A stretch of DNA of 64,000 nucleotides from Gordionus sp. m RMFG-2023 (taxonomy: Eukaryota > Nematomorpha > Gordioida > Chordodea > Parachordodidae): contig NC_088779.1 of assembly GCF_954871325.1 (NCBI RefSeq), positions 2,110,846 to 2,174,845 on the forward strand, written 5' to 3'. The notes beneath the pieces were generated by a model, which saw only the letters and a program-made list of their open reading frames with translations, searched no databases and was not told where the DNA came from. Every line of letters begins with the position of its first letter. Position 1 is the stretch's first letter. Below are positions 22,610 to 35,629 of this stretch, piece after piece. The position numbers were made by a program, and so were the translations under genes.

Positions 22610-25370
22610 CTCTTCAAAATAACGTGTCCTTCCCTCAATCCATAAATTTGCATGATAAATGTTTTTCCCATGTTTTTTTTAAAATAAAACAAGTGCATTA
22701 TATAAATTAAATATATATTTTTATATTTAAAACTAATATTGGATAGACAAGAGAGAAAATATGTGCAAGTTATAAGAGTTATTATTATAATTTATACTAA
22801 TATGAATAGTAGTAAAAGATTTCTTTAAAAAGAATAAAATTTACGTACTAATCTTGAAAGCTCAAATTGTAACATTCCCGTATTTCTTTAAATGATAAAT
22901 ATGCCCTTTTAATAATCATGTCGTTTTTGTATAAACAAAAAGTGTAAATAGTTGTGAAATCGTTTTTGTTGAGTTAGGCCATTATTTCCCAGACAGCTTT
23001 TTTAAAATATTTATTGACGAATAAATGGCGTATGTGATACCTTTTAGTTTAAAAATCATATTTTAAAAAATTAATTTGACAAATTATTGTCCTTTGTTTT
23101 GGAAATATATTTTAAACCTCTTCGAAACGTCTGCCCGGAAATGGCCTTGTTTCCTCTATAATAATGGCGAAACTAGCGGACAATTAGGGTTCACCGAGGT
23201 TTTATGGCAGGCGTCTCGCTTTTTTGCAATAAAATTTTAGCTTCGTCATTTAAAACTAAATGATAAATAAATCGGCGCTTTCTACCATTTATATTTGTGG
23301 GGATTATTTAGAATGTATTTTAACAAAATCATGGGGTGAGTTGGCAAATATAAAAATTTAATTTCCACGAAACACAGAAATAATATTCTTTTTATTGTTA
23401 TAATTAAAACAAATTATAAATTTATTTTGTATAAAAATAAAAATTAATCTTTCAACAATATATTTATACATACATATTAAAATAGATAACATGGCACAAA
23501 TCTCTATTCCTTCAGAATATTTAGCGAATCGTATCAAATCTTGCCGCTTTTGTTACTGGACCACCACCATATCACTATCTTAAAATTATATCCCTCTCTT
23601 AAAAAATTATTTATTTATTTATTTTAAACCTATACCATCTAAATATTTTTAACAAATTAAATGAAACATTAACAATGAAAATTTACTAAACATCATATAA
23701 TATTTAATTATAATATTTTACCATAACCTCCACCCCACCCCCATGGTAAAAGTGGCTACCATCATGATTAGATATTATATTGAGTTGAAATTCAACAGCT
23801 GTTCCCAGACATAAATTCGCGTTTTGGGTATCATTAGGAATAATATAATCTAAACTTAAATGGTTTTTTCATCTCTAGAATGGTCATATTAATTAAAGTT
23901 TAGTTAGTAAATTCTACAGGTCAGAGTAATACTTAAAAATATTGAAGCTTTATTCTAGATAATTCCTGCTTCACAAAATTCCCATTTTAACCTTCGCAGT
24001 TTAGCCCTAAGGGGTAGTAAGTCTAAGATCTAGCAATTTTTTTTTAGATCAGCTAGAAACCTCGGACTGAGTTTATTTGGTAGCTTATACATTGAAAAAT
24101 TTATCCAACAATTTGCTTCAAAACAAATATTACTAAATATAAAGGCTGGTGAAAGAGGCTAAAAAATAGTTTTTCGGTAATATCTTTTGAATGTGGAGCT
24201 CCTCTTTCTAAATTAAGGGTACGGTAGACAGTATTTATAGAAATAAATCAGCATGAAAAAGATATAGACATCGACTTTTTACTCCACCTACATTATAGCT
24301 CTGATTCTCCTCTACTATTAACATTCAAAAGTATGTTAAAAATATCATTAGAATATTTATAGAATAATAATAATATTATTATATTATTAAAATTAAATAT
24401 AAGAAATTAATTTTGGGATTTGGTAATCGTATTTGATTATTTTATTCTTTAAATTGAATTAATTGAATGTATTTTTGAATTTTTAAAATTTCTTCTATTT
24501 TCTAAAATTAACAGGGGTAAAACGGTATGGGTGGTCAACGTTAACGACGCTTAAGAAAATGAAGGGTGTCAAGATGTTTATATATCTAATTTGTTATCCA
24601 TGTTTATCTTACGTCTTCGTGGTTTGACGTATTTGGCCAAAAACCAGTTTTTTTTTAGCTCCAAAAAATTATAAAATCGCTCTCTAGTTTGTTTTACTCT
24701 TTAGCAAATGTTATTTAATATACTCATGTTTTAAAGTATCATGTTCCTTTAAAGCTAGGCTATAAAACATAAATCTATCGGAAAGTATGTAGATTAACTA
24801 GAAGTCACGCGATAACGATTTGCAGAATATATTTATATCAACCTTAAAGTAAAAGCTGTTATAATGTGTTTTGATTGAAGATAAAAATATTTTTGAGCAA
24901 AAAGTAACATTGTTAAAAAAATTGTTTGTGTGTTATTTGGAATAGAAAACAAAAGGGGATATAAAAATTGAAATGTACGATGTGCTTATATAAAAAAAAG
25001 GGCAAATTTTAAATGTGCCAATATTTTTAAAAATAATTTAAATTCCATTATTGTATTGATATTAGTTCACATGTAATACTTAGATGTCAAATAAAAGAAT
25101 AAAGTTATGTTCAATTTTGTTCTAACCACTTTACCCTGGTGCTTAACCATTTTACCCCATCCCCTTTAAATATAATTTAGATACCTCAACATTTGTCTAA
25201 ATAAATCTTTTATTATAAGTTTTCTTTAAATGTGTGAAGTAAAATATTACCTTAGATGAACCTTATTAAATTTAATTTTTTTAAAAAAAACACCCTCATA
25301 AGTGCAGATAGAATATTATGTTGAATGTCTCAAATAATCTTCTTTTTTTATAAATTGTCCAAAATTTAAA
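22610..25370. other. Long spacer with a possible inverted-repeat element
   Basis: No gene is supported. At 24512 the plus strand reads GGGGTAAAACGGT, and near 25125-25165 the minus strand reads GGGGTAAAATGGT. These could be the ends of a DNA element of about 650 bp. Patches at 23090-23290 have higher GC but no sustained frame. Confidence 0.35.
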
Positions 25371-25376
25371 AATCTT

Positions 25377-25430
25377 TCTTTTTTTCTTTCCTTCTTTCTT
25401 TCTTTCCTTCTTTCTTTCTTTCTTTCTATA
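25377..25430. repeat. CTTT/CCTT microsatellite of copy D
   Basis: Equivalent in position to the arrays of copies A and B: it is followed by the GGTATA text shared with 8390 and 3745. Confidence 0.85.
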
Positions 25431-25739
25431 CATGTAAACTGAATCAAAATACGGATCTCATGTTATTACTTGTTTATATAATTTATTTCAATTTTAAAAA
25501 AATCATTCCTATAAATTTTCAAAATGACTATTGAAAATAGTTTAAAAAAATAAAATTAAGAATTAGAACACAACCGAGAAACCTATACGATTTTATATTT
25601 CTGGTATATCCGATTCGACAATATATATATATCAAGATATTAAAAACCCGGTTTCGCTGGGTCGAATAATTCAAGTATTTTAACGGACCGGATAAAATTG
25701 ATGCTAAATAAAAAACAAAAGTATTTGATTTTTTTTAAT

Positions 25740-25815
25740 CTTTCGTGACATCTATCCCGATATTCGCTAATGCAAGGATTCCAAAAAGAAGTAATAATTC
25801 TAAATTCTTATTCAT
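25740..25815 (-). pseudogene. Small secreted-protein family, copy D, lone first exon
   Basis: Starts MNKNLELLLLFGILALANI and keeps the length of the signal-peptide exon of copies B and C, but the splice donor GT has become AT, so the frame runs into TAA one codon later. No exons 2-4 lie downstream at the expected distance. The surrounding 25560-25740 matches intron 1 of copy B. It is a relic, or at most a 26-residue secreted peptide. Confidence 0.75.
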
Positions 25816-25829
25816 AATAATAATTCTTT

Positions 25830-26130
25830 TTTAATTTAAATTTTCTTTTTTTTAAGAGGGAATAACACTTTAAATAATATTCTCCTTAAAAAAAATATTT
25901 TTGAGATGAAAGAGTGTGAATTATAGGATAAAAAAACAAATAATTTATTAAAATTAAATATAAAAAAAGGGGGGAAAAGATTATGGGGTTAGATAAATAA
26001 GAATAGCGACTTCCTGCATACAAAAGAAAAAACAAAACAAAAGTAAATAAAATAAAATAGGAGATAGAATATTCACAAATCCTACCCAGCTGTAATTGAT
26101 GTGATTTTTTGAACAGTGAGCTCAATCATT
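25830..26130. repeat. 5' flank of copy D, matching that of copy B
   Basis: Purine-rich plus-strand text (AAAGAGGG, GAGATGAAAGAG) corresponds to 8615-8800 upstream of copy B. No promoter element can be picked out with confidence. Confidence 0.5.
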
Positions 26131-26149
26131 ATTAAAAATGCAATAAACA

Positions 26150-26290
26150 CCATTTTTTTAATTTGTACCGAGAAGGATTCGAACCAACAACAATGTGGCC
26201 AGTTAACCCACCCGTTCGCGCATTCCTCGGGCAAGTGAGGGGTGGTAGGTTGAAAAAAATGGGCGATCGAGTTGGCGGGGTGAAAACAAC
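26150..26290 (-). repeat. tRNA-derived SINE-like block
   Basis: The minus strand has an A-box-like TGGGTTAACTGG followed after 13 bases by GGTTCGAATCC, a good B box. The spacing is too short and the stems too weak for a functional tRNA. Its counterpart at 8840-9120 is more decayed. Confidence 0.5.
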
Positions 26291-26470
26291 CTTTATTTTA
26301 TTAAAGTTTATAAAATACATTTAAAATCAAATTAATAAAAGAGAGCTAAAGTAACAATGAAGTTAGAACAGCTGAGAGACCGCCTCATTATTTTTATGTG
26401 TAGCCCTGCTTTCATAAGCTGACGTGAATTGGGTGGCGAAAGTATACAAAATACGATTTATACTTAGCCC

Positions 26471-26788
26471 AATGACGTATAATAATACCTAGACTGACGA
26501 TACATTCATTAACAGTGTACATCAAGAAAAAACAGCTGGGGACGCCATTTTTATTACCCCATAATCGGGATATGAACGAGAGGGCCAAATTATTTGCATG
26601 TCTGACGCAAACTTTATTAAAAGAATTGCCTGATCATCGAATAATATGGAAGCGAGTTATCAATTTAATAGTAGTTTTCAACACGAGAATAATTACTATG
26701 TGCTACCAAAATGGCGAATCCAGCAGATTTGCATTCAACGACGCTTTCAAGTGCATTATTATGAACAGAGTTATTATTATATGTCATT
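26471..26788 (+). mobile_element. Palindromic MITE, CAGCTG/GCCATTTT family, copy 2
   Basis: Left end AATGACGTATAATAATACC; right end reads the inverse, TTATTATTATATGTCATT. Inner arms are CAGCTGGGGACGCCATTTTT and ACCAAAATGGCGAATCCAGC. The two long open frames here run across the whole element and are not conserved in the other copies, so they are not genes. Confidence 0.75.
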
Positions 26789-27052
26789 CCTTTGTCCACA
26801 GATTGGAGAAAGATTTTTTTTACTTTTTTGGCGAAATTTCGAGGTTTAGGTAATAATATTTTTATCCTTTTTTAAAAATTGGATACAATAATATATTCAC
26901 TTCATAAATATTACAAATATTTTAAATAAGATTATTGACTTTTTGGAGAATGAAAAAATTACTTAGTCATTCATGAAAGTTAGTTGGTTTTTTTTATTAT
27001 AAAAATTAAAAATATCGATATTCTTTTTGATATTGATCCAAGAATAGTTGAA

Positions 27053-27788
27053 CAGAGTTGTTAAATACCTTTTAAATGGATCTTTATATAGAAACATCGT
27101 CTAAAACGTATATAGATATAAACACAATTTTTATCATACTTATGAACAAGATTCGTCATTGTTCTCGAACAGAAACTCTTATTGAGCACAAATAATCAAA
27201 CATTTTTATAATTTGTTCTCATTCAATTCAAACACCATTTTTTAAAAAAATGTCAAATTCCATATTTTTATCAATCTTTTGAGCAAATTCTCACTTAAAA
27301 TGAGCATTATAAATTTTAACATATTATTTATTCATTAAAAGTGAGAGAATTATCTATAAAATTATTTTAAAAAAAATTTATTTGCTTAAAATAATTTTGA
27401 GCATCAATGGTATTTTTTTAATAATCAATGGGAAGCAAGGATTTATACATTCCTTTACATGATAAAAATATCCTTCACTATCTTGAACTCATATCTATTT
27501 CTATAGGTTTAAATGGGGAAAAAAAATGATAATGAATATTTATATATAAATTTTTATATCTTATATGTTTTTATTATATTAGTCTATAGAATTTTTGATA
27601 TATATTTATTTAAGTTATATGCTCATATGAGATAAAATGAATTTTGCATTCAAAATATTTTTATTTTTTAATAAACATTAAAAAAAAGTACAAAATGTAT
27701 CTGAAAAAGTATCAAAAAACAGATACAGATACCTCTACAATAATATTTAGGTACAGATATTTTTCAAAAAATATGAAAGACAACTCTG
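27053..27788. mobile_element. Long member of the CAGAGTTGTTAAA hAT-type family
   Basis: Left end CAGAGTTGTTAAATACC, right end GAAAGACAACTCTG. Subterminal words (GATACAGATACC, AGGTACAGATA) match the 175-bp copies at 47919 and 52937, but 560 bp of AT-rich filler lies between. No coding frame or clear target duplication. It could instead be two separate ends. Confidence 0.5.
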
Positions 27789-27789
27789 A

Positions 27790-29290
27790 TAAATAAAAAT
27801 CAATATAAATATCAGATCAGAATTGGATCAGTTTTTAGTAATAATCATGAAGAATTTTCAGCAAAATCCTAATACAAAGTGAAAAAAAAATTATATTTTA
27901 AGTTAAATTAGAATGATATTTGCCGTAAAACTATAAAAATGAAGTATTTAATCAAAAATAATATTCATTTTTAAACTTAAGAAAAATGAACTTAATTTAT
28001 TATAAAGTTATAAAATTTTTATTTAAGTTAAAAGAAAATTCAAATATTAAGTAAAAATAAAAATAAAATTGTGTTAAAATTTTGGAAAGGAATATCCAAT
28101 AATTATCATTATTGTAATTTAAATAATTAACTATAATCTCATTTAATATTGTAAAATTTTTCTCTAGTAAAATATTATTATAATTTATTTTATTTACATA
28201 TAAAATGCATAAATTTCAAAACATTATATTGGAATATTTGAAAATTATAGAAAAATTACTAATATATTATCTTACCAAAATAGTTTTGATATTATTACCA
28301 TTGTTTTGTTTTTTTTTGCAATTCATTTCTATAAATTCATTTTTTGGATAATTTGATTAAAACTTGGTTTACAAAATTATTTTTAAATTGTTTATATATT
28401 AATCTCTAAAATTACAAAAATACCCCCACCACCTTCTTCTAAGTTATGCTGAAACCAATATCCTACTCCAGTAGCTTTTAATATAATTGATAATTTTAAA
28501 AAAATATATATCAAATTTATCATGATTAAGTGATAATCTCAACAATATTTTCTAAGAGGCATTTTATTTCATGATATTTTTTATATCAATATCAAAAAAT
28601 TGCTTTGCACGTATGGGAGATTGATTTAATCTTGATATTGTATTTGATGCATCATGATGAGCTGGATATACATTTAGCTATATATTTAAATGTTTATTAA
28701 ATATTTTTTAAAAAAATAAAAACCTTTTGATTTTCCAAAATATGCTCTGAACTTATGGCATTATTATAACCATTTGAATCGGCAAACCTTATAAAGCCAA
28801 AATTTTTACTCTTCCCAGTAGTTTTGTTCTAAGGATTACATTATATTAAAGATAAATTATATTAATTACAAATAAGACTTGGCTATAAACAATATCACCA
28901 AATTTTGAAAAATACTCTTTCAGTTCTTCTAGATATATATATTTTTTTAAAGGTATAAAAATGGCTGTTAAATACTTTTGCTAATAGTCCAAGGAACATG
29001 TGCAACAAAAACTTTAAACATATTCTGTGACTGCATGATGGAAACTAATAGTATATGGATTTGAAAAAAATAAAGTTAGCACTAAACCATGACTAGTTTG
29101 GAATAATTATATTTTAAAACGAGTTTTAGACTAGTTTGGTTTTATTCATTTTAATTTAATTTAATTATATTTTAAGTTATCTTTTCTTAGCTTTATAAAA
29201 AAAAAATGTCTAAAAGGAATAAATAGATAGTTAATTAAAAGATATATCAATTAAATAAATGTCATCATCTCCCTATTAAAGGACAAAAGT
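27790..29290. other. Very AT-rich spacer
   Basis: No sustained frame, repeat or RNA signal was seen. Confidence 0.4.
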
Positions 29291-29900
29291 AGTCCTTTGA
29301 ACGAGAGGTGGAGGGGGGGGGGTTTCTCATAAATATTTTTATCAACATGATATAGATATGGGCATCTGATAAAAGCTAAATAAAATTTTTACTCTTAATT
29401 TTGATCTAAGGGGGTTGGGTGAGGGGGGGGGGCAGTAAAATAATTTTTTATATAGGTATTAAATAAAATGGAAATAATATATCTTTTGATTCTAATAATA
29501 ATCATGACTTTAATTGGGCGGGTTTAGGTCTTGGGAGGTCAGGAATATTTATAATTCAGAACAAAGTATCGATATGGATATCAAATAAAAGCTATTTAAA
29601 TATCTTTCAACTAAAATATTAGTATTCATCGTGCTCTTAATGGGTGGGACTTGGTTGAAGTATAGAGTGAGGGGGTAAAATATAAAAATTTGATATTGGT
29701 ATCAAATAAAAGGTTTGTAAAATATATTTTGTCTGTAATAATTATTATCCTTTAATTAAGCTGGTGGGGGAGGGTGGGTCAGAAATATTTTTTATTAACA
29801 AAAAATTGATATGGGTTTCAATAAAAGGTAATTATATTATTTTTGACTATATTAATTATTTGTTTAAGTTGCGGGTTTAGGTATTGGGGTAAGTTCGATT
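29290..29900. repeat. Degenerate minisatellite, units of about 125-130 bp
   Basis: About five units, each with a G-rich box (GGTGGGGG or a run of G), AGAAATATTTTT, then GATATGGGTATCAAATAAAA. A single unit occurs at 18839-18890. G runs of 10 at 29313-29322 and 29423-29432 belong to the unit. Confidence 0.75.
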
Positions 29901-30680
29901 TACCAATAAATGAAATGCACTATATATTTTAATATAATATATTAATCATTATTGTATCACAATATAGAACAAATCAGAGCTCATTATCTGGCTAAAAACA
30001 AGTAAAATTTAGTAATTTAATGAATTAATGGTTGGGCTACCCCAAATTAAATTTGATTGTAATATTTTATACACTTTTTCCTAATATCTCCTACTATATA
30101 TTGAGATTTAAGTTATTTATATATAACCTGATATATATATATCAGTCAGTATTGTCAATAAATAACTTTAACAGTAGCGCACTATCGTTACCGCTATTTA
30201 TTTTAATAAAGTAGCGGGCTATTAGCTACCTTTAACGCTACTTTAAATTTTTTTAAAATATTTTTTACTTATATCCATTTCCACAAATAAATAAAATGAC
30301 TAATCAAATACATAAACTTTTTTTTGCATTTCAATAATAATATCTTTACACTATCATTCATTCCCAAGTCTAGACCGATGATCATAAAGCAAAAGCTATG
30401 ACTAAATAATCGTTCAACACCAGCCCTTGAGGGCAATGCAGTATTAAATTTAATAAAAATATTATTCCTATAAGAAAAATCATCAAAAATATTTATTTTA
30501 GTATTTAGGATTTAAAAAAAAGCGGTTAGAAGATTTTCAATAGTAATTATTTTATTTAAAAAAAATCCTTTATATAGGATGGCGTTTTTAATTTGGCAGT
30601 TTAAGATAGTTATCAAATAGGCCATCTTATATTCATTATTACATACATATACCAAGCCGCTTATTCATCTTCATTATCAA
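29900..30680. other. Spacer with a small AGTAGCG inverted-repeat piece
   Basis: At 30170-30245 AGTAGCG and CGCTACT face each other, with AGCGGGCTATTAGC between, suggesting the end of a foldback element. Nothing else is recognised. Confidence 0.35.
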
Positions 30681-30685
30681 TAGCT

Positions 30686-30900
30686 GTTAGACAAAATGGC
30701 GTCACTATCACTACCCTTTACAATCTCAATTTATTTTTCTTAAAAATATATCTGAATATTTTCCTATTTTTGAAAGTTCATTTTCAAAATAACCCTTTTT
30801 TATAGGTATATCTTGAAAATTTCCAAGATTCTCGAGGCCTTCAAATTTCCCAGAGGACTTAAGTCCCTATGCACCCCTCTCCCATTAGTGACGCTACTGG
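30686..30900. mobile_element. Short inverted-repeat element, GGCGTCACTA ends
   Basis: Left AATGGCGTCACTA, right TTAGTGACGCTACTG. The CTTTACAATCTCA text next to the left end recurs at 49195 and 62813, marking fragments of the same family. No target duplication could be read. Confidence 0.55.
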
Positions 30901-30904
30901 TTGA

Positions 30905-31960
30905 GATCTTTCGATTCATTATTTCTGTTTTATTTATAAATTTTGCACTTATATTACTGATTTTTGATGATATTTAGTAATAATAAATTCCATCCAAAAG
31001 TGTCAAATTTATATTTAGAGAATGGTGACGTTGTCGCCTAATCAAATAATTTATAACCATGATAGCTCAATATAAAAACTCTTTTTCTTCAATTATTAAA
31101 TCTTTCTTATCTTCGAAAAAATTTGTATCGGTTTCACTTTCGTGTATGCTCATTTTAAAAATAAAATTAGGGTTTAATAGATAAAATATTAATTTTTTCG
31201 CTAACTCGAGTCACAAATTTAATATTCAAATAAAATAAATGTAGATTTATATTTGTATTCATTCTGAAAATCGTAAAATCGTAGTAAAAATGCAAAATAC
31301 TTTTTTATATTTGTATATTAAAAGTAGGAATAGGTGCTAAATCGTTAAAATAAAAATTGCTAGAAAATTGGGAATCTCGCTCATGTCTCCTAGAAAATTT
31401 TAAAAGTAATATTGAAAATAATATTAATGGATACCAGGAAATTAAACACTTTTAAATTAAGTTTTATTTTAACAAAAACAATTGCTAAAAATGAAGAAAA
31501 TATCATTTTTGATCCCAGAATTGGGAACAATATTTTGGGAATATTGAATGATATTTCTCTCATTTTTTAGATATTTTCCAAAAAAAAAAACGTAATTTAA
31601 ATACAAGTGTTTTTTACTCCCTTACCATCTTAATATTAATTTTTCAAATTTATTTTAAAAAGTTTTTTAGGAGATATACGCGAGATTCCCATCCTTTTTA
31701 GCGATTTTCATTTTAGCGATTTAGAACGGGAACATTTAAAGACTTTGGACTGGCGAACTAAAACAGGTCTGTGCAGGTTATTTTTAAACATTATTATAAA
31801 AGAAATAACTTATCTTTCACAAATTGTGCAACACTCTAAGAACATACATTTAAGAACTATAATCTTTTAGCATATAAAATTATATTTTAAAAGGGAACAT
31901 TCAAGAATTATTATTATATATTACATTTTAACGTAGTGTATTTATTTTTCGATCATGGAA
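30905..31960. other. AT-rich spacer
   Basis: Two weak inverted patches (GGGAATCTCGC at about 31369 and GCGAGATTCCC at about 31679) flank about 300 bp and may be the arms of an old foldback element. No gene. Confidence 0.35.
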
Positions 31961-31964
31961 TCGT

Positions 31965-32245
31965 TGACATATAATAATACCTAACGATGCATTCACAATC
32001 AACGGGACCCGCCATTTTGGTAGTCCATATAGTAATTATTCCCATGTTAAAAAAACTACTACTAAATTGATAACTTGCTTCCTTATTACCTCGATGATCG
32101 GGCAATTCTTTAATAAAGTTTGCCGTCAGACATTGAAATATAATTGGCATCTCGTTTAAAATTTTTTAATAATGATATGCATAGAAAAAAATGGTGACCC
32201 CCAGCTGTTTTTCATTGTTGTACACTTTTAATGTCATTGCATAAA
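31965..32245 (-). mobile_element. Palindromic MITE, CAGCTG/GCCATTTT family, copy 3
   Basis: Inverted relative to copies 1 and 2: GGGACCCGCCATTTTGG near 32000 and CCCCAGCTG near 32200. The short minus-strand frame inside it is part of the repeat. Confidence 0.7.
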
Positions 32246-32249
32246 ATAT

Positions 32250-34450
32250 AGCTATTCATTTTTATTAATTGAATATTTATTTTCTAGATGGCATTACATA
32301 TTTGGAACATCATTTATTATCCATTATATTTATTTTTGAATATTTGTGAGTAATACTTATATAATTATTAAAAATATTTTCTCGTTTCTACACCCTAAAT
32401 ATGCCTCAAAAATGGTCTTTCATCCCAATAATCAGCATCCAATCCTATACAATACAGGATTAGACACGAAATGTCAACTCTAACTTTTTTGAATATAAGT
32501 TTAAAAAATTTTTTTTTTATATTAAGTCTTTTTATTTACATTTAAAGTTATCCTTTCCTCCTCATGATTCGTTTTAACAAAGAAGAATAGATTTTATATT
32601 TTTTTTGTTGTATATATTCATATTAGTTAATTATATAAAATTGTATATAATTTTTTGATTTAAAAGATAATAGTCAATAAAAATTATTAAAAAAATTAAT
32701 TTGTTTTTAAAAAAAAAGTACCTTTTTATTTAATCACTTTTTTGACTGCTTATCATCTTCTCGTTCATGGGTAATCTCTTTTTTTTACGAGCAAGTCACC
32801 ATTCCCTCAATTCTAGCAGTTTTATCTTGATTATATAATAATTGTATAATAAGAAAGAAAGAAAGAAAGAAAATAATAACCGTAATTTGTTTGACACTGG
32901 TAGGATATCGGATTTAGCCAAACTTCCGATAAACTACAAAGTTTGTATAATGAAAATTATTATTAGGTTATTCGGTGTTAGAAGTACTACTACCCAAAAA
33001 AAACAATATAATAATTCAATAAAACACTTACTTGTTTGGTTTCTTATTCATTGTGACAAGTCTCAAAAAATTGGACCCTCCAATTCGGATAATTAAAATA
33101 TAGACCTATTGTTGAAAAGTGCATCAAAATGCTTATATGGGATATATCTTAATGGGAATATCTCATTCACGAACACAAGAAAAAGTCGCTTTTGAATTTT
33201 TAATAGTCAATCCTAATAATATTGTTATAGTTTATCGGTCTTAAGAATTATTCAACTTTCATAATGGGTTTTGTATTTTCTTTGGAAAAACTAATTTGGT
33301 GCGATAAAAATTTCTTATTTTTCTTTCAGGTGCTAATGCAAAACCAAAAAGGAAAATTTAAACAAAAAAAAACCATAAATAATTGTTAAAATAGTATTAT
33401 TTTTCTAATTATTTTGCCTTTGTGAATTCAATTATTTTAAGCAATAATAATTATGTACAAATATTATGTCATTTCCACTAAACTAAGCACACACACACAT
33501 TTATACATTCATTAAAAAATATTTTTCTGTTATAATTATAAAATTTATAAATATACTTTACATATAAAAATTATTAATATTAAACATGACTTGTTTAGTT
33601 AATCTAGTAATTTATTTATATCTAATCCATTACCATTCTGTCCCATATCCTCCTTAACAAACCTTACTTATTTTCATAATCTATAAACCTCAGCTATAAC
33701 ATTGAATTATTGTATAATGATAAATGTGCCATTATTAAAAATTATTATGGTAAAAAGACACTGCGACATTTACAAAGAAAAAGGATATTAGTTGATTTAT
33801 GGTATTGATTCTATGAATAACAATGGTTTAATAAGTTTAGTGATATTTAAACTAACATTATTTGCGTAAATATTATTAAAATAAAAAGCCATATAAAAAC
33901 ATACAAATCACAAAAAAAATATTTATATTAAAAGAAGAGACATCAACGTTGGTTTAGACATTAAATTACATTATTTGTTTATTATGCCAAATTTATATTA
34001 AAAGATTTATATTCTTTTTTAAAACAATCTTTTATATAAAATATAAAAATATAATATAATAAAATATAATATAATATAATTAAATATAAAAATATTATTA
34101 TTTATTGATAATGATTTAAATGATTTTATAATATAAAATATTTTTTGGCGACATTTTCAATAGAAATAATCATTCTTTTTTTCCTTTTTTTTGAATCTTT
34201 TAAAAATCAATAGTTTTCGTAATTACGATCTCGATTAAGCAACTTTAATAGCTTCTTTTTAAAAAAATACATATAATATAGTATATATATATATAGAAAG
34301 AAAGAAAGAAAGAAAGAAGGTTTATAATCATTTTGAATTGTAAATTAAGTGGAGATATTTAGGAGGGGGGGGGGGCAAAAGGCGGTATATTCACTGTAAA
34401 ACAAAAACCATAAACTTTTATAATTATTTGTTCCCAAACAGGAACTTTAT
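32250..34450. other. AT-rich spacer with small AAAG tracts
   Basis: AAAG tracts at 32853-32873 and 34297-34319, an AC run at 33489-33498, and 11 G at 34365-34375. No gene is supported. Confidence 0.4.
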
Positions 34451-34997
34451 GGATTACGGTTCGGATCTCAGATTTGAAGAAACAAGAAAACTGCAGAGGT
34501 CAGGGGATTGAGAAATTTTAAAAGATTTATTTTTTATCATCAAACCCGACACCGGGTTTTGGATGGGCTCTATACCGTGGTTCCAGCCCGGTTTGAAAAT
34601 GTGTAACAATATAACAAGCAGAATAAGTTTTATCATGTCAAGGAGGTAAGATTAAATGATTCTTGCCCTACTACTAACTAAATTTAAAATGCTAGAACCG
34701 GCCCTGCACTCTTCCAATTAGCACGCTCTAATTTCAGAAAATACAATCTTCTTTAAGTTTATTCATTTTATTTAATATATATATATATACATTTTTCTAT
34801 ATTGATTAAGTCCCCTGTCAAGAAAAGATGACTGATCTAAATCTGTCATTTTTCAGAAATTTAGGTTTTTCTTATTTTTTTTTTAAACTAAGACTGGGCA
34901 ATCTCAATAAGAGCAATATATTTAAACATGTTATAATTTATTTTATGTTATATTTATATAAGATTTTAAACACAATATAGCATTTTTATAATTAGCG

Positions 34998-35325
34998 GCA
35001 GGTATTATAGAGATCTTCGGGCCAGAATGGGCCGGGCATAATATTTTTTTTAAAAAAACTCGGGTCGAATCGGGTAGCGGGCCGGGTCGGGCCTTAGAAT
35101 TTTTTTTAAAAAATATATTGTATAATAAAAATATTTGATTTTATTTATAGAAAATTAGACGCCACATAAACATATACCTTTTATTTTGAATAATTATAAA
35201 AATTAATATCTATATTTAAATGTCTTTTGGACCGGGCCGGATCGGTTAATTTTTTTAAATAAAAATTTCGGACCGGGTAGCCGGGCTCGAAAAATAAGGC
35301 CTGATGCAGATCACCGTATTACACT
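34998..35325. mobile_element. CCGGGCC-rich MITE
   Basis: Left TAGAGATCTTCGGGCC, right GGCCTGATGCAGATCACC, which mirror each other. GC-rich ends enclose an AT-rich middle. Related islands are at 11630, 36713, 48990 and 56155. A TAGAG start is compatible with hAT. Flanks AGGTATTA and CCGTATTA match only 6 of 8. Confidence 0.6.
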
Positions 35326-35629
35326 GTACCATATAAAATGTATCACAAAAATAATTTTGTGTTTCGATGAAATTGTCTGTTAATTTTCAACTATTATCTT
35401 CATATTTTTTTTTTCTAGAATTTAAATATTTGCACAATTTAGTTATATTATTCATTTCAATGGCTCAACTCAATGCATGTTCATCTGAAGGGAAATTTAT
35501 TTTAAAAAAAAATTAAAGATTTTAGGAATCATTCTTGGGGGGGGGGGGGATTTTATATCTAAATTTAACCACATTTAACTAGAAATTTAGCCCAATTACT
35601 CTCGAAGGAAAGTAAAAAGTTTCAGGTTT

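Noticed and set aside
26150-26230. Functional tRNA gene on the minus strand
   Set aside because: The B box is good, but A-to-B spacing is too short and the stems do not pair; a SINE-like relic fits better.
26515-26853. 112-codon frame, the longest of the window
   Set aside because: It runs across a palindromic MITE, and the three other copies (9585, 31965, 44590) break the frame.
34454-34636. 60-codon minus-strand frame with a signal-peptide-like start (MIKLILLVILLHIF)
   Set aside because: The remainder is a GC-rich palindromic patch (ACCCGACACCGGGTTT) of the repeat type. No splice partner, so the signal-like start is probably chance.
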